64,000 nucleotides of DNA. Source: Hyphomonas sp. GTDB taxonomy: Bacteria > Pseudomonadota > Alphaproteobacteria > Caulobacterales > Hyphomonadaceae. The stretch spans positions 162,442 to 226,441 of the forward strand of contig WGNP01000014.1 in NCBI GenBank assembly GCA_016124495.1. The letters are read 5' to 3'. Shown here piece after piece: positions 8,579 to 16,873 of the stretch (position 1 is the stretch's first letter; each line of letters starts with the position of its first letter). Below the pieces are notes generated by a model that worked only from the letters and a program-made list of their open reading frames with translations, was not told where the DNA came from and did no database searches. The translations under genes and the position numbers were made by a program.

Positions 8579-8599
8579 TAACATGTCAATAACATGTTA
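8579..8599. promoter_or_regulatory. Inverted repeat TAACATG-N7-CATGTTA, likely GntR operator
   Basis: Perfect 7-base arms separated by TCAATAA lie in the 111-bp space between the divergent NTF2-like operon and the GntR gene. FadR-type regulators commonly bind such short inverted repeats in their own promoter regions. The site would allow control of both directions. Confidence 0.5.
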
Positions 8600-8643
8600 G
8601 AAGACGTTTGGTATAAGCCCGTAACCGAGTCAAGGGATTCCAA

Positions 8644-9336
8644 ATGGCAGATGCATTTTCTGAACGTGCCGATACCCAACGCCAGAGCGATCAGGCTTTT
8701 GAGCGGATCAAGAGCGCTATCATCCTGTGCCAGCTTCCACCCGGGGCGCATTTTTCTGAGGCCGAAGTTTCCAGCCGATATGGTCTGGCGCGGGCCGCAG
8801 CGCGCGCAGCGCTCATGCGGTTGGCGGAGGTGAGATTGGTCCAGCCGGTGCCCCGCCATGGCTTCGTTGTTACGCCGATCACCATTGTCTCGATCCGCGA
8901 ATTGTTCGAACTGCGGCTGATGACTGAGCCAAAGGCAGCAGCGCTTGCCACAGGCAATGTCGACGTTGCCAGCCTGCGTGCCATCAACCGATCCCCGCAA
9001 CACGCAGGAAGTGACGCAGATCAGCTTGCCTTCGTCGAGAGTAACCGCGCTTTCCACCGGTACATAGCCGCCGCTGCGGGCAACAGCCGGCTCTTTCATT
9101 TACTTGAATCGCTGGCGGACGAGATGCAGCGGCTTGTTCATCTCGGCCTCTTCGGTCCGACGGGAAGTGAAACAGAAAGACGCCACGCCGACGCGCAGCA
9201 TGAGGCTTTGCTAGCAGCGTTTGAAGCGGGTGATGCGGAAGCTGCCGAGAGCGCTGCTCGAGTTCACATTGAACACTCGCGCGGATTAGCGATGGACAGC
9301 ATTATCATCGGCCGTTCGCCGCTTTCCCTTGGCTGA
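8644..9336 (+). CDS. GntR-family (FadR subfamily) transcriptional regulator
   Basis: The 230-residue protein has an N-terminal winged helix (about 15-75, with PPGAHFSEAEVSSRYGLARAA, where GntR proteins usually read G..L.E..L...LG.S...R) and a C-terminal FCD effector domain (about 90-215). The FCD domain keeps histidines in NRAFHRYI, AQHEALLAA and VHIEHS, which usually bind a metal for carboxylate ligands. An acid effector is therefore likely. It precedes a gamma-carbonic anhydrase-like gene by 21 bp, probably co-transcribed, and faces an operon for membrane proteins. An inverted repeat at 8579-8599 is its likely operator. Confidence 0.82.
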   Translation: MADAFSERADTQRQSDQAFERIKSAIILCQLPPGAHFSEAEVSSRYGLARAAARAALMRLAEVRLVQPVPRHGFVVTPITIVSIRELFELRLMTEPKAAALATGNVDVASLRAINRSPQHAGSDADQLAFVESNRAFHRYIAAAAGNSRLFHLLESLADEMQRLVHLGLFGPTGSETERRHADAQHEALLAAFEAGDAEAAESAARVHIEHSRGLAMDSIIIGRSPLSLG

Positions 9337-9357
9337 CGTTCAATAGGAGACGCTCTC

Positions 9358-9867
9358 ATGTTTTTACGCGGTCATGATGTCATTATCGACGATACCAGCT
9401 TTATCCATCCCAGCGCGCTCATCTACGGCAAGGTGCGGATCGGGCCGGGTTCTTCGGTTTTCCCCTATGTGGTGATGCGATCCGAGGCACATGAGATCCG
9501 GATAGGCGCACGTACGAATATCCAGGACTTCGTCATGATCCATGTGGGCAACGCCACGCCGACAGTCGTGGGAGACGATTGCTCGATAACCCATCATGTG
9601 ACCCTCCACGGCTGTGAGATCGGCAACCGGTGCCTGATCGGGATCAATTCGACAATCATGGATGGGGCCAAGATCGGCGCCAATTCTATAGTGGGTGAAC
9701 ATAGCCTGGTCCGGCCTGGACAGGAATTTCCAGAAAATTCCGTCATCGCCGGGTCACCCGCCCGCCTCATCAAGGCGCGCGATTGTTCAGATGGAAATCT
9801 GATGAACGCCCGCATGTATGAACTGATTGCGCAGGGTTATGCCCGGGGTCGTGACCGGTTAGAGTGA
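9358..9867 (+). CDS. Gamma-carbonic anhydrase family (LbH hexapeptide) protein
   Basis: The 169-residue protein is a left-handed beta-helix with regular hexapeptide repeats such as IGPGSS, IGARTN and IGANSI. The three zinc histidines of the gamma-carbonic anhydrase group are in place: IHVGN and HH in SITHHVTLHG. Family members include PaaY and CaiE, accessory proteins of aromatic or carnitine catabolism whose thioesterase or hydratase roles are debated. The GntR gene just upstream suggests catabolic control. ATG at 9358 follows AATAGGAGACGC. Confidence 0.8.
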   Translation: MFLRGHDVIIDDTSFIHPSALIYGKVRIGPGSSVFPYVVMRSEAHEIRIGARTNIQDFVMIHVGNATPTVVGDDCSITHHVTLHGCEIGNRCLIGINSTIMDGAKIGANSIVGEHSLVRPGQEFPENSVIAGSPARLIKARDCSDGNLMNARMYELIAQGYARGRDRLE

Positions 9868-10209
9868 ATGTGCTTTTCGCGATGTTCCCATTCCGTATGC
9901 TGAGCGTCACCCCGGTATCCCTGCTTTGGGCACCAGGTTACCGCTCAAAGCAATTGTCGCAACTCCTGGAACGCGCAGCTTGTTCGCTTTGCAAATAGTT
10001 TGTGCTTCAGCCGCACCCCGAAACGCGTCTGGCCCCGCTTTCGCGTTGAGAGTTTGCTCCTGATCCGGTCATCGGCGACTGATCGCCGATGACCATCTTC
10101 GGCGATTGAACTCCGGCCCAGCGGCGGTGAGGCGGTCGAATGACCGGACTGAAGTGACACTGCCACTGGCCGGCGCTGGCGATCGGAGCCGACCTCGGAC
10201 TTCCCCCCG
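9868..10209. other. Non-coding stretch with 12-bp hairpin beside IS3 relic
   Basis: No convincing gene is present in these 340 bases. They hold the perfect hairpin at 10067-10094 and GC-rich sequence of the kind often left behind by transposons. It lies between the gamma-carbonic anhydrase gene and the decayed IS3 element. Confidence 0.45.
10067..10094. repeat. Perfect 12-bp hairpin (GGTCATCGGCGA / TCGCCGATGACC)
   Basis: Twelve-base arms are exact complements around a CTGA loop. There is no T-tract on either side, so it is not a standard terminator. It shares the GGTCATCGG core with the inverted repeat at 5211-5260. Confidence 0.55.
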
Positions 10210-11415
10210 GTTACATGGACGGTTACGGGCTCGCGGGTTCCAGTGTCTCCGGACGGCTCCTTTCGTAGTTTATGGGTGACAGGTAGCCAGGGGCGCAGTG
10301 GCGGCGCCCGGGATTATACCAGCCTTTGACGAACTCGAAGACGGCCATCCTTGCCTCAGCTTTCATCGTGAAGGTCTGGCGGTTCATGCGTGCGGCCTCG
10401 AGCGCCGAGAAGAAGCTCTCGCACATTGCGTTGTCGTAGGCATCGCCGACTGATCCCATCGCGGCGCGGACACATGCCTCCCTGCACCGCAGACCGAAGG
10501 CGTCCGATGTGTATTACGATCTCTGGTCCGAGTGATGGATGACATCACGTGGCTTTCGCTGCGTGACCGCCATGTTGAGGACCTGCAGGATAAGCTCGGC
10601 TTTCTGTTTTTAACCGGTCGCGCTGCCTGCAATCCGTCTACTGAAGGTATAAAGGACAACCGGCAGGTAGATGAAGCCTGCCCAGGTCGGGACGAAGGTG
10701 ATGTCGTTCGCCGACGCGTTCGAACCGATGGCGCGCGTCGGCTCACCCCAGAGCACATTCGGCGCGTCGGCATAGAAGTTCCGGTCCGCCATGTCAGCTG
10801 CTGGTCGATGACGTTTGTCCCGGATCCCGGTGGTGACGCACTTCCGCTTTCTGGCGCCTCGCAAGCCAGCGGCTTTCATCAACCGCTCGACCCGCTTGCG
10901 ACCCGCCTGGATGCTTTCATCGAGAAGACCGGCATTGATCCTTGGTGATCCATAAGTCAGCTCCGACCGGCCGTGGAACGCGCCGGTCTTCTCCGTCAGC
11001 ACCGCGTCGGCCTGCGCCCGGCGGCTCGGTTTGCGATCCCGCCAGGCATAGAAGCCGCTCTGCGACACACCCAGGACCCGGGCCATCATTCCGGTCGGGT
11101 AAAGGGCGTGGTTTGCGGTCATGAACCGGGAGATTTCTGCGAGGGTATCTCGCCCTGTGCAAACCAGGCGCTCACCATTGTCCTCGGGCCGGTGGCGGAC
11201 ATGGCTCGCCCTTTGAGAGTATACCGCACTCCTGACGCAGCACCTTTTATCCCGGCGAAGGCGCTGCAGCTCCTCGCGTTCGGCGTCGTCATGCCATCAC
11301 CGCGTTCACAACTGTCCTGCTTTGCTTCCTTGCGCCAAAGGTCGATGGTCGCCGCACACGGCTCAAACTCCCGCGCTAAGGCTCTCGACGCTGCGCCCAG
11401 ACCGGGCCAGCGCAA
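10210..11415 (-). pseudogene. Decayed IS3-family insertion sequence (orfA and orfB broken)
   Basis: Reading on the minus strand, an orfA-like start (LAREFEPCAATIDLW, near 11380) is followed after a frameshift by orfB pieces. From 11122 an HTH_21-type region (MARVLGVSQSGFYAWR) leads to the integrase core. The core retains DITFVPTWAGF (first catalytic Asp), VIHHSD (second) and CESFFSALE (Glu). The frame breaks near 10610, a stop or indel follows at about 10520, and an 11-residue insertion sits before the first Asp. The C-terminal piece ends at 10223 with LSPINYERSRP. The element cannot make an active transposase. Exact ends are not clear; the sequence near 10205-10220 looks like a terminal repeat. 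Confidence 0.85.
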
Positions 11416-11581
11416 TGATATATTTTTGAAATTATGCCTGGGACGGCTTCCTTGTTCCCGGCATGGAAAACATCCTGTCTGATGAAGAAAAATTGTCCAT
11501 CAAACCGGGGGAAGTCCAGATTCTCTTGATTAGATGCTCTGAGACCCAAGTCGCACGTCAGCCCTTGTTTGCCGGCTGATT

Positions 11582-11601
11582 TATTGCAATGGTCGTCAAT
11601 A
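11582..11601 (-). promoter_or_regulatory. Catabolic-regulon operator copy 1
   Basis: The minus strand reads TATTGACGACCATTGCAATA, which matches the consensus at the first eight bases and at the AATA end. It lies 62 bp upstream of the MFS start at 11664. This is the most distant of the seven sites from its gene and the least similar in the middle. Confidence 0.65.
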
Positions 11602-11663
11602 GGGGGTGGCGCGTCTTGGTTGGAGCCGATCATCATACGAGCGACCGGGCCGAAGGCGGATCC

Positions 11664-13106
11664 ATGTCTTCTGGCAGCGCAGCCGACATCCGGCCGACAG
11701 TTCTCCAGAAAATTTTCTACAGCCTGGGCCAGGCCGCCCAGTCGGGCGGTTTCGATACGGCTGTTGGGTTCGTGTTCTTTTATTACTCGGTTGTGCTGGG
11801 CCTGCCTGGCACGCTGGTTGGGACGGCGCTGGCAGTGGGCCTGGCTTTCGATGCACTTGTAGATCCCATGATCGGATCCTGGTCGGATAATATCAAATCC
11901 CGCCTCGGGCGCAGATTGCCTTTGATGATCGCCGCAATTCCGCTGACCACCATCGCGGTCGGCCTACTGTTCTCGCCCCCTCCGAATCTTAGCCAACCGC
12001 TTCTCTTCGTATGGCTTGCGGTCCTCTCTGTTGCTGGACGCAGCGCGATCTCGCTGTTCCATGTCCCCTATGTCGCGCTCGGCGCGGAAATGGCCACTGA
12101 CTATGCCGAGCGCACAAGTGTCGTCGTCTATCGCTCGACGGCCGGGATTCTCGCGGGACTGGCGATCACCGCTCTCGGTTTCTCGGTGTTCTTCGCAGAC
12201 GGCGGATTGCAGAAACCGGAGGCTTATCCCGGATTTGGCTGGTCGGCCGCGGCCATCCTTTTTGCGTGCATGACGGCCTGCTGTCTCGGGCTTGTGCGCT
12301 ATGCAGGGACATTGCCGCAGCCCGCGCCGATCGCCCAGCCAATGGTGCGGCGGCTTCCGATCGAGGTGAAGGAGATCTTCGCGAACCGTTCCTTTCGGCT
12401 GCTCTTCATCTCTGCGGTGATCACCTACCTAGCTCAGGGGCTCAATGCGACGCTGAACAGTCACTCCTTTGTGTTCGTCTGGATGCTGAAGAGCGAAAGC
12501 ATCCAGTTTATTACTTATGCATTCATTCTGGGTCTTCTTATCGGTGTTGGGGCGGCTCCGAGAATCCAGGTTCGTCTTGAAAAGAAAGACGTGGTTCTGA
12601 TCGGCCTGTCGCTGCTCATCGCAAACTGGCTGGTGATTCAAGGGGGCTGGCTGCTTGGCCTCTACAGTCCCGTCGGCGAGGCGGCATTGGCACCCATGCA
12701 GATAAATTCCTTCGTCGCCGGAATCGGCATCGGATTTGTGAGTGTCTCGTATCCGTCGATGATGGCCGACGCGGCTGACGAACATGAGCACCTCTTCGGC
12801 CGCCGCCGGGAGGGGCTTTACTTTGCCGGGCTCGGCTTTGCCAACAAGGCCGCAGTCGGTATTGGTGTCCTCCTGGCCGGGGTCGCCCTGGACCTCATCA
12901 GGTTTCCCAGCGACATCGGCCAGACTACCGGGGCTGTGCTGCCGCAGGACGTTAAGGTGGGTCTCGTGCTTGTCTGGGGGCCTGTTCCCGCCGTAATCGC
13001 GGTTGTCTCGATGCTGATCTTCGCTTCATACAAAATCACCCGCGCACGCCATTCCGAGATTGCTCTCGCGCTACGTCCGATGCGCCAGGCTCAAAGCGGC
13101 GATTAG
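11664..13106 (+). CDS. MFS transporter of the GPH/MFS_2 sugar-cation symporter type
   Basis: The 480-residue protein has about twelve membrane helices. Early motifs AFDALVDPMIGSWSDNIKSRLGRR are those of the GPH (glycoside-pentoside-hexuronide:cation) symporters, which in alphaproteobacterial catabolic clusters often carry non-sugar substrates. I chose ATG 11664 over an in-frame start 75 bases earlier because the extra segment is not hydrophobic or conserved-looking and the family starts close to the first helix. A regulon operator lies upstream at 11582-11601. A second carrier of the same family sits at 26551, so the two may import substrate and a breakdown product. Confidence 0.82.
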   Translation: MSSGSAADIRPTVLQKIFYSLGQAAQSGGFDTAVGFVFFYYSVVLGLPGTLVGTALAVGLAFDALVDPMIGSWSDNIKSRLGRRLPLMIAAIPLTTIAVGLLFSPPPNLSQPLLFVWLAVLSVAGRSAISLFHVPYVALGAEMATDYAERTSVVVYRSTAGILAGLAITALGFSVFFADGGLQKPEAYPGFGWSAAAILFACMTACCLGLVRYAGTLPQPAPIAQPMVRRLPIEVKEIFANRSFRLLFISAVITYLAQGLNATLNSHSFVFVWMLKSESIQFITYAFILGLLIGVGAAPRIQVRLEKKDVVLIGLSLLIANWLVIQGGWLLGLYSPVGEAALAPMQINSFVAGIGIGFVSVSYPSMMADAADEHEHLFGRRREGLYFAGLGFANKAAVGIGVLLAGVALDLIRFPSDIGQTTGAVLPQDVKVGLVLVWGPVPAVIAVVSMLIFASYKITRARHSEIALALRPMRQAQSGD

Positions 13107-13175
13107 ACCCGTGGGCGAATTGTTATCAACGACCTGGAGCGTGGAGCGTTTGGGCAGACCTGGCTGAAAGTTGAC

Positions 13176-13195
13176 TATTGACGGTTAGAATAATA
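13176..13195 (+). promoter_or_regulatory. Catabolic-regulon operator copy 2
   Basis: TATTGACGGTTAGAATAATA lies 31 bp before the chosen start of the PhyH gene. It matches the shared consensus in nearly every position. Confidence 0.75.
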
Positions 13196-13226
13196 GTAGA
13201 TGTGGCTGCGTAACCGGGAGAAGGCC

Positions 13227-14189
13227 ATGAATGGTTTGAGCGACTTGAAGTCCGCAGGCAATCGCTGGATGGACGATCCTGAAGTGCATTCCCTTCGTGC
13301 CTACCTGGACGCCAATAACGGCATTCGGGGTCTCGAAGTGCTGGAGCCGGCGGACATCCGGCACGCTGTAGAACTCTTTCGCAGGGACGGCTTCGTCGTC
13401 ATCGCAAATGTGCTGGACAGCGCGCAGGTCGAGATCCTCTCGAAAGGGTGCGCAGAAGTAGCCAGCGAGATTCTTGCGCTCGATGATGGACGAAAGGGCA
13501 ACCGCGGTTCGCATCGCTACTCTTTTGGCGGTTCAAGTCTGACCCGCAGCCAGCTGCATCGGCCTGAATGGCAGATGTTGCTCGACATCCCAGTCGTCAC
13601 GCACGTGGTGAGCGGAATATTCGGCTCGTCCGACTATGTGCTGAGATCTGCCAGCGGCGATTTCTGTCTTCCGGGCGCCGTGGAATACCAGCCTTTGCAT
13701 TCTGATGTTCGCGACTGGCATGACAATGGCTCGACGCCGTTCAGCGCTTTCCACGATCCCCGCGGGCAGCTGACGATCCGGGACCTGCCTTGTCCGTATG
13801 TCTGCGTAAACTTTCTGCCGCAGGACGTGACGCGCCTCAATGGTCCTACCCGTCAGATCCCGGGAACCCAGCACGCCCGTACTCTGATTCCGACCCTCGA
13901 CGAAGAGCCCGAGTGGATGAGGCTGAGTACGGTCTGCCCGGCGCCTGCCGGAGCGGTCATGATCCGCGACGTCCGGGCGTGGCATGGCGGTACGCCGAAC
14001 GTCTCGGATGCAATCCGGTCGATCCCAAATCTCGAATTCTACGCGCCCTGGTTTCGCGAGCCTATCGTGCCGGGCATCACCTATAGTGATTACAGAAAGC
14101 TGTCCGATCATGCCCGGCGCATCATTCGACACTGCGTTGCCGATTCCAGCGAGACCTTGGTAACGGGACCAACCCTGCGGGCGCCATGA
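13227..14189 (+). CDS. Phytanoyl-CoA dioxygenase (PhyH) family protein
   Basis: The 320-residue protein belongs to the Fe(II)/2-oxoglutarate oxygenases of the PhyH type. The iron ligands are visible as H158-x-D160 (PLHSDVRDW) and H253 (AWHGGTPN), with the 2-oxoglutarate arginine following in RSIPNLE. It would hydroxylate an unactivated carbon of the substrate, using 2-oxoglutarate and oxygen. Start 13227 is chosen because GGAGAAGG precedes it; an ATG at 13200 lies almost against the operator and has no ribosome site. It leads a three-gene operon with an aldo/keto reductase (22 bp gap) and a serine hydrolase. The natural substrate is not known. Confidence 0.82.
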   Translation: MNGLSDLKSAGNRWMDDPEVHSLRAYLDANNGIRGLEVLEPADIRHAVELFRRDGFVVIANVLDSAQVEILSKGCAEVASEILALDDGRKGNRGSHRYSFGGSSLTRSQLHRPEWQMLLDIPVVTHVVSGIFGSSDYVLRSASGDFCLPGAVEYQPLHSDVRDWHDNGSTPFSAFHDPRGQLTIRDLPCPYVCVNFLPQDVTRLNGPTRQIPGTQHARTLIPTLDEEPEWMRLSTVCPAPAGAVMIRDVRAWHGGTPNVSDAIRSIPNLEFYAPWFREPIVPGITYSDYRKLSDHARRIIRHCVADSSETLVTGPTLRAP

Positions 14190-14211
14190 GCCCGGCGGCC
14201 TGGAGTTTGTC

Positions 14212-15177
14212 ATGAAGTACCGACCGCTTGGCCGAACCGCGCTCAAGGTGAGCGAACTCTGCCTTGGAACCATGAGTTTTGGTTCAAGGGCTACCGAGGC
14301 TGACAGCTTCGAGATTCTGAACGGCGCGGTGGCCTCAGGGATCAACTTCATCGACACCGCTAATCAGTATGGCGGCGACAAGGGGGTTGGCGCGACAGAG
14401 ACCATTCTGGGCAACTGGCTTGCAGAGGACCCCAGCCGGCGGGACCGGCTCGTGCTGGCCACCAAGGTCCACGAGCCCATGTCAGAGGACATCAATGACC
14501 GCGGCCTGTCGGCGCGCCACATCCAGATGGCCTGCGACGCCAGCCTCAAACGGCTCAGGGTCGACCATATCGACCTTTACCAGATGCACCACATCGACCG
14601 AGCCGCGTCCATGGAAGAGATCTGGCAGGCGATGGATCGGCTGATCGCCCAGGGCAAGATCACCTATGTGGGCTCCAGCAATTTCCCGGGTTGGAAAATC
14701 GCTCAAGCCAATGAGAAAGCCGCCGCCCGGGGCAGGCTTGGGCTGGTATCCGAACAGAGCCTCTACAATCTGATCGAGCGGCGTGCTGAGCTGGAGGTTA
14801 TCCCGGCCTGTCTGGAATATGGCACCGCGTTGATCGCCTGGAGCCCGCTGGCGGGCGGTCTGCTGGCGGGCCGGTCAGACGACCCGGACGGCCGGCGCCA
14901 CTCAGATGGGATCAAGGCCGCCGCCGCAGCGCGCTCGAAACAGCTCGCGCGGTTCGACACCCTTTGCGCAGACCTCCGGCAATCCCCCGGTGCGGTCGCC
15001 CTGGCCTGGCTGCTGCGCCAGGCGGGCGTTGCGGCTGCGATCATCGGACCGCGCAGCCTCGAGCAGCTTTCCTCGGTGCTGCACGTCCCCGACCTGCATC
15101 TGAGCGACGAGACGATGGCGGCGATTGACGCCATCTTTCCAGCCTGCGGCCCCGCGCCCGAAGCCTATGCCTGGTAG
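14212..15177 (+). CDS. Aldo/keto reductase
   Basis: The 321-residue protein has the full catalytic tetrad of the aldo/keto reductases: D48 and Y53 in DTANQYG, K85 in LATKVHE and H126 in DLYQMHH. The opening MKYRPLGRTALKVSELCLGTM is that of the YajO/Tas-like group, which uses NADPH to reduce aldehydes or ketones. ATG follows CTGGAG. The neighbour upstream is a PhyH dioxygenase, so this enzyme may handle a carbonyl product of hydroxylation; that coupling is inference from operon position. Confidence 0.85.
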   Translation: MKYRPLGRTALKVSELCLGTMSFGSRATEADSFEILNGAVASGINFIDTANQYGGDKGVGATETILGNWLAEDPSRRDRLVLATKVHEPMSEDINDRGLSARHIQMACDASLKRLRVDHIDLYQMHHIDRAASMEEIWQAMDRLIAQGKITYVGSSNFPGWKIAQANEKAAARGRLGLVSEQSLYNLIERRAELEVIPACLEYGTALIAWSPLAGGLLAGRSDDPDGRRHSDGIKAAAAARSKQLARFDTLCADLRQSPGAVALAWLLRQAGVAAAIIGPRSLEQLSSVLHVPDLHLSDETMAAIDAIFPACGPAPEAYAW

Positions 15178-15192
15178 GGAAGTCAGGTCTTG

Positions 15193-15987
15193 GTGAGCGG
15201 TTGGAAGACCGGGCGGATCGGTGTCTCGGATGGACATCTCGCCTATCACCGCACCGGCGGGACGGGCCCGGCGCTTTTACTGTCTCATGGTCTGACCGAC
15301 AATGGCTTGTGCTGGCTGCGCCTTGCGGCGGCTCTGGAGCCTGACTTCGACATCGTGATGCTGGACGCCCGCGGTCACGGTGAGAGTTCGCGTATACCTG
15401 CCGGCGCTGCGCATGACCCTGCGGATGATGTAGCTGAGGCGATTGAAGCCTTGGACCTGAAACTGCCAATCGTGATGGGCCATTCGGTTGGAGCGCGCGC
15501 GATCGCAGCCTATGCCAGCGCGCATCCGGGCAGTGTCTCGAGGGTCATTCTGGAGGATCCTCCATTCCTGCCGCTTATCGATGAGGCGAGCGCCGCGCGG
15601 CGGAAGGACAGGTTTCGCGAACAGGTCGAGACATTCCGTACCCTGTCGGAGGACGAGCTGATCAAAAGGGGCAAGGCCACTTCGCCTGCCTGGCACGCGG
15701 ATGACTTTCCGGCCTGGGCCGCTGCAAAGAAGCAGGTCGATCCGGAAGCCATGCCGGTCTATCGTCAGCCCTGGCAACAGAGCATTGCGGCGATCACCGC
15801 GCCAACGCTTCTTATCCATGGCGATCCCGCTCTGGGCAGTCTGGTGACGCCAGAAATCGTTGAAGAAGCGCTTTGCCTGAACCGCAACTTCAAAGCAGTC
15901 CTGGTTCGCAGCGCTGGCCATAACACCCGGCGCGAGAATTTCGCCGATTACCTTTCGGCGGTAAGGGCGTTCCTGCTCGGGCCTTGA
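15193..15987 (+). CDS. Alpha/beta hydrolase (serine nucleophile)
   Basis: The 264-residue protein has the alpha/beta hydrolase pattern: oxyanion motif LLLSHGLTDNG, DARGHGESS, the nucleophile elbow GHSVGA with S98, an acid in LIHGDPALG and a late histidine in SAGHNTRRE. It would cleave an ester, lactone or C-C bond. The start is GTG at 15193 with AGG five bases before it; a TTG three bases earlier is also possible. It is the third gene of the PhyH operon, 15 bp after the reductase stop, and converges with the hotdog gene, whose stop is 55 bp away. Confidence 0.82.
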   Translation: MSGWKTGRIGVSDGHLAYHRTGGTGPALLLSHGLTDNGLCWLRLAAALEPDFDIVMLDARGHGESSRIPAGAAHDPADDVAEAIEALDLKLPIVMGHSVGARAIAAYASAHPGSVSRVILEDPPFLPLIDEASAARRKDRFREQVETFRTLSEDELIKRGKATSPAWHADDFPAWAAAKKQVDPEAMPVYRQPWQQSIAAITAPTLLIHGDPALGSLVTPEIVEEALCLNRNFKAVLVRSAGHNTRRENFADYLSAVRAFLLGP

Positions 15988-16042
15988 TAGTCGTTGCTCT
16001 GCAAGCGGTCCGCCCGATCTGGAGTCCGGTATGGTTTGCGAT

Positions 16043-16873
16043 TCAATCGAGTTGCATGATGCGGCTCATCATCAACAGGCGCGCAACCGGTCTGCCTTCG
16101 CGCAGCAGCTCCGACGAATACCAAAGTGTTTCTGTGCGGGGCGTTTGGCCAACGCAGAGCACTTCACCATTGCATGTGTAGTCTATGCCCGCCTCGATGG
16201 GGCCATTGAGCATCTGCAGCTCGATGCTGCCATAAAGCCCGACGCAGCCGGATGGCAACGCGACGAGGTGGGGTTCGACCGCACGCAGCGCATCGATCGA
16301 AAGGTTTGCGGGCAACGCGCCTGAAGCGTAGGCCGCAATCGGGGCTGTGATGCCGGGCAGATCCTGCGCCAGTCGTGATTCCGGGATCATGGATGGTATG
16401 TTCTCGACCTTCCGGCCGATTTCGACATCGCTCAGCAGGGGCCCCGGCGTTGCCGCATGGTTTGCGGCCAAACGCTTTCGGATTGGTGTGACCGCGCCGG
16501 GCTCGCCGGTAAAGGCGACGCCCTCGCAGACCACCCGGCCTGCCTCGTCTTCCATCCTGACGCCTGCAAACCGGGTACCCGGATCGGCCGTCCCCAGCAT
16601 CGCCCGGACAGGCTGTCCGGAGAGGGTTGCATTGCGGAAATGCGCTGACATCGTCCCTGCCTTCAGCCAGTAGGGACCGAACCGTTCCAGGAGCAGGGGG
16701 GCGAACTGTTCCAAGTGGATTGAGCCAGCAATCCAGCCACCTTCGAGGCCCAGCTGTTTTGCCGTTTCGTCATTGTGGATCGAGCCTTCGGCGTGGGCAG
16801 CGATGTTGACGGGCGTCTTCCAGGCTCCGATGAGCATACCGTCAGGTTCCGTTTTGAAATCCGATTGGGTCAT
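16043..16873 (-). CDS. Hotdog-fold (MaoC-like) protein, unknown role
   Basis: The 276-residue protein resembles two joined hotdog domains. The first half has HNDETAKQLGLEGGWIAGSIHLEQF, which is the MaoC/FAS1-dehydratase style of pocket entrance, followed by FRNATLSGQPV. I do not see the complete catalytic D-x4-H hydratase motif, so activity is uncertain; enoyl-CoA hydratase or thioesterase roles are both possible. The start overlaps the stop of the acyl-CoA dehydrogenase by four bases (ATGA), which suits a hydratase acting on the dehydrogenase product. It is the last gene of the ligase operon. Confidence 0.6.
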   Translation of the reverse strand: MTQSDFKTEPDGMLIGAWKTPVNIAAHAEGSIHNDETAKQLGLEGGWIAGSIHLEQFAPLLLERFGPYWLKAGTMSAHFRNATLSGQPVRAMLGTADPGTRFAGVRMEDEAGRVVCEGVAFTGEPGAVTPIRKRLAANHAATPGPLLSDVEIGRKVENIPSMIPESRLAQDLPGITAPIAAYASGALPANLSIDALRAVEPHLVALPSGCVGLYGSIELQMLNGPIEAGIDYTCNGEVLCVGQTPRTETLWYSSELLREGRPVARLLMMSRIMQLD

